DNA from: Deinococcus sp.
Lineage (GTDB): Bacteria > Deinococcota > Deinococci > Deinococcales > Deinococcaceae
DNA: 5,199 nucleotides
Direction: 5' to 3'
Assembly: GCF_030523985.1 (NCBI RefSeq)
Contig: NZ_JAUNHK010000088.1
Span: forward strand, 1-5,199
The notes under the pieces are model-generated. The model had not been told where the DNA came from and did no database searches. It worked only from the letters and a program-made list of their open reading frames with translations. The translations under genes were made by a program, and so were the position numbers. Below are positions 4,293-5,199 of the stretch, in pieces. How positions within the stretch are numbered: the stretch's first letter is position 1; each line of letters opens with the position of its first letter.

Positions 4293-5199
4293 TTTATCGC
4301 CTCGGAGACTTTCGTTTTCCCGACGACCCCGCCCGCCTGTACCCCCAAACCCCCACGCGGCCCTGGGTGCTGGAAATCGGCTTTGGCGATGGCCGATTCT
4401 GGCCCCACTACGCCCGCACTTTTGCCGAAGCGCCCAACTATCTGGGCGTAGAAATCAGCGGCACGTCGCTGCTCAAGGCCCACCGCCGCCTGAAGGACGC
4501 GGGGCTGGACAACGCCATCCTGACCAAGCTGCCCGCCGAAGTGCTGCTGCCGGGGGTGATTCCACCCGCAAGTCTGGACGCCATCGTCGTCAATTTCCCT
4601 GACCCCTGGCCCAAGGCGGGCCACGAAGATCACCGCCTGCTGCGCGTGCCGTTTTTTCGGCAGGCCGCCAGTCGCCTCAAATCGGGCGGCGCGGTGCTGC
4701 TGACCACCGACCACGACGAATATTTTGAATTCGCTTGCGCCCAGGCCGAGGCCAGCGGCGTCATGCGGGTGGAGCGTACCGAACCGCCCACTGCCGCACT
4801 GGAAACCAAGTACGCCCTCAAGTGGCGCGACCTGGGGCTGGGGGCCAACCACGCCCGCTTCGTGCCGATTGCGCCGACCCCCGCCGCCTTCTTGCCCTTC
4901 GCCCCCTACCTGGAGAGTGACCCCAACGTGCCCCACGCCGTGCTGACCCTGCCCGCCGACTTCGCGCCTCAAGCCTTCCAGAAACAGACGGTGCGCGGCC
5001 CCCACTGGACGGTGGTGCTGCTCGACCTCTACGTGACCTTGCGGCGCGGCGGCTGGGTGGCGCTGGCCCACGTCGTAGAGGGCGACCTGACGCAGGAGGT
5101 GCTGGTCGGCATCACCGAGCGCGAAGACGGCACGCATCTGGTGCGCCTCGCCAAATTCGGCGGCCCGATTATCACGCCAGGAGTCAAGGCGGCGGTAGG
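4289..5199 (+). CDS. trmB: tRNA (guanine-N7-)-methyltransferase, 3' end cut by window edge
   Basis: A class I SAM-dependent methyltransferase that, by family knowledge, makes m7G at position 46 in the variable loop of many tRNAs. SAM-binding motif I is VLEIGFGDGRF (27-37). The acidic end of strand 2 is YLGVEIS (51-57). The hallmark NFPDPWPKAGHEDHRLL (102-118) corresponds to the family's PDPWPKxRHxKRR. TTDHDEYFEF (139-148) and TKYALKWRDLG (173-183) match the TDxxxY and T-K-[FY]-E-type motifs of the substrate site. The frame is open for 303 codons to the right edge, already much longer than E. coli TrmB (239 residues). Residues after about 190 form a C-terminal extension like that described for Aquifex and Thermus-type TrmB. 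In the signature the two Arg after His are Asp-His, a mild departure. It overlaps the GidA-related gene by 4 bases and is probably cotranscribed with it. Confidence 0.93.
   Translation, partial: MIYRLGDFRFPDDPARLYPQTPTRPWVLEIGFGDGRFWPHYARTFAEAPNYLGVEISGTSLLKAHRRLKDAGLDNAILTKLPAEVLLPGVIPPASLDAIVVNFPDPWPKAGHEDHRLLRVPFFRQAASRLKSGGAVLLTTDHDEYFEFACAQAEASGVMRVERTEPPTAALETKYALKWRDLGLGANHARFVPIAPTPAAFLPFAPYLESDPNVPHAVLTLPADFAPQAFQKQTVRGPHWTVVLLDLYVTLRRGGWVALAHVVEGDLTQEVLVGITEREDGTHLVRLAKFGGPIITPGVKAAV

Noticed and set aside
4241..5137. A 298-codon minus-strand frame opposite trmB
   Set aside because: The plus strand encodes clear TrmB signatures. The antisense product is Gly/Val/Gln-rich without motifs, as expected for a shadow.

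Overview
The window is compact, GC-rich bacterial chromosome, most likely from Deinococcus or a close relative in the Deinococcus-Thermus group. This rests on three things. The GidA-related protein resembles the small stand-alone form known from Thermus. The tRNA methyltransferase is of the long type. Several start codons lie only 6-8 bases after a TANNNT -10 element, the leaderless-promoter pattern reported as common in Deinococcus. The genus is an inference from memory of protein families, not from a search.

There are two divergent gene groups with almost no non-coding DNA (no gap above 40 bases). On the minus strand, read from right to left, are an RluA-type pseudouridine synthase-like protein (2690-1803), a short ParA/ParF-type ATPase (1765-1154), a 75-residue basic protein with a ribbon-helix-helix-like C-terminus (1154-927) and glutamyl-Q tRNA(Asp) synthetase gluQ (891 to beyond the left edge). 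Spacing is 37 bases, a 1-base overlap and 35 bases, so these could form one operon, although gluQ also appears to have its own promoter. On the plus strand are a lincosamide-nucleotidyltransferase-like protein (2724-3512), a GidA-related flavoprotein (3543-4292) and trmB, the tRNA m7G46 methyltransferase (4289 to beyond the right edge). The last two overlap by 4 bases and are probably translationally coupled.

The theme is RNA modification: gluQ (glutamyl-queuosine in tRNA-Asp), an RluA-like enzyme (pseudouridine) and trmB (7-methylguanosine), plus a flavoprotein related to the tRNA-modifying MnmG/TrmFO families. Two items do not fit. One is a plasmid-style ParF/ParG-like pair inside the minus-strand group. 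The other is an antibiotic-nucleotidyltransferase-like gene between the two groups.

The most notable points are the RluA-like protein, where the catalytic Asp of the HRLD motif is Gly, and the ParF/ParG-like pair embedded among RNA-modification genes. No RNA genes, CRISPR arrays, insertion sequences or convincing terminators were seen.
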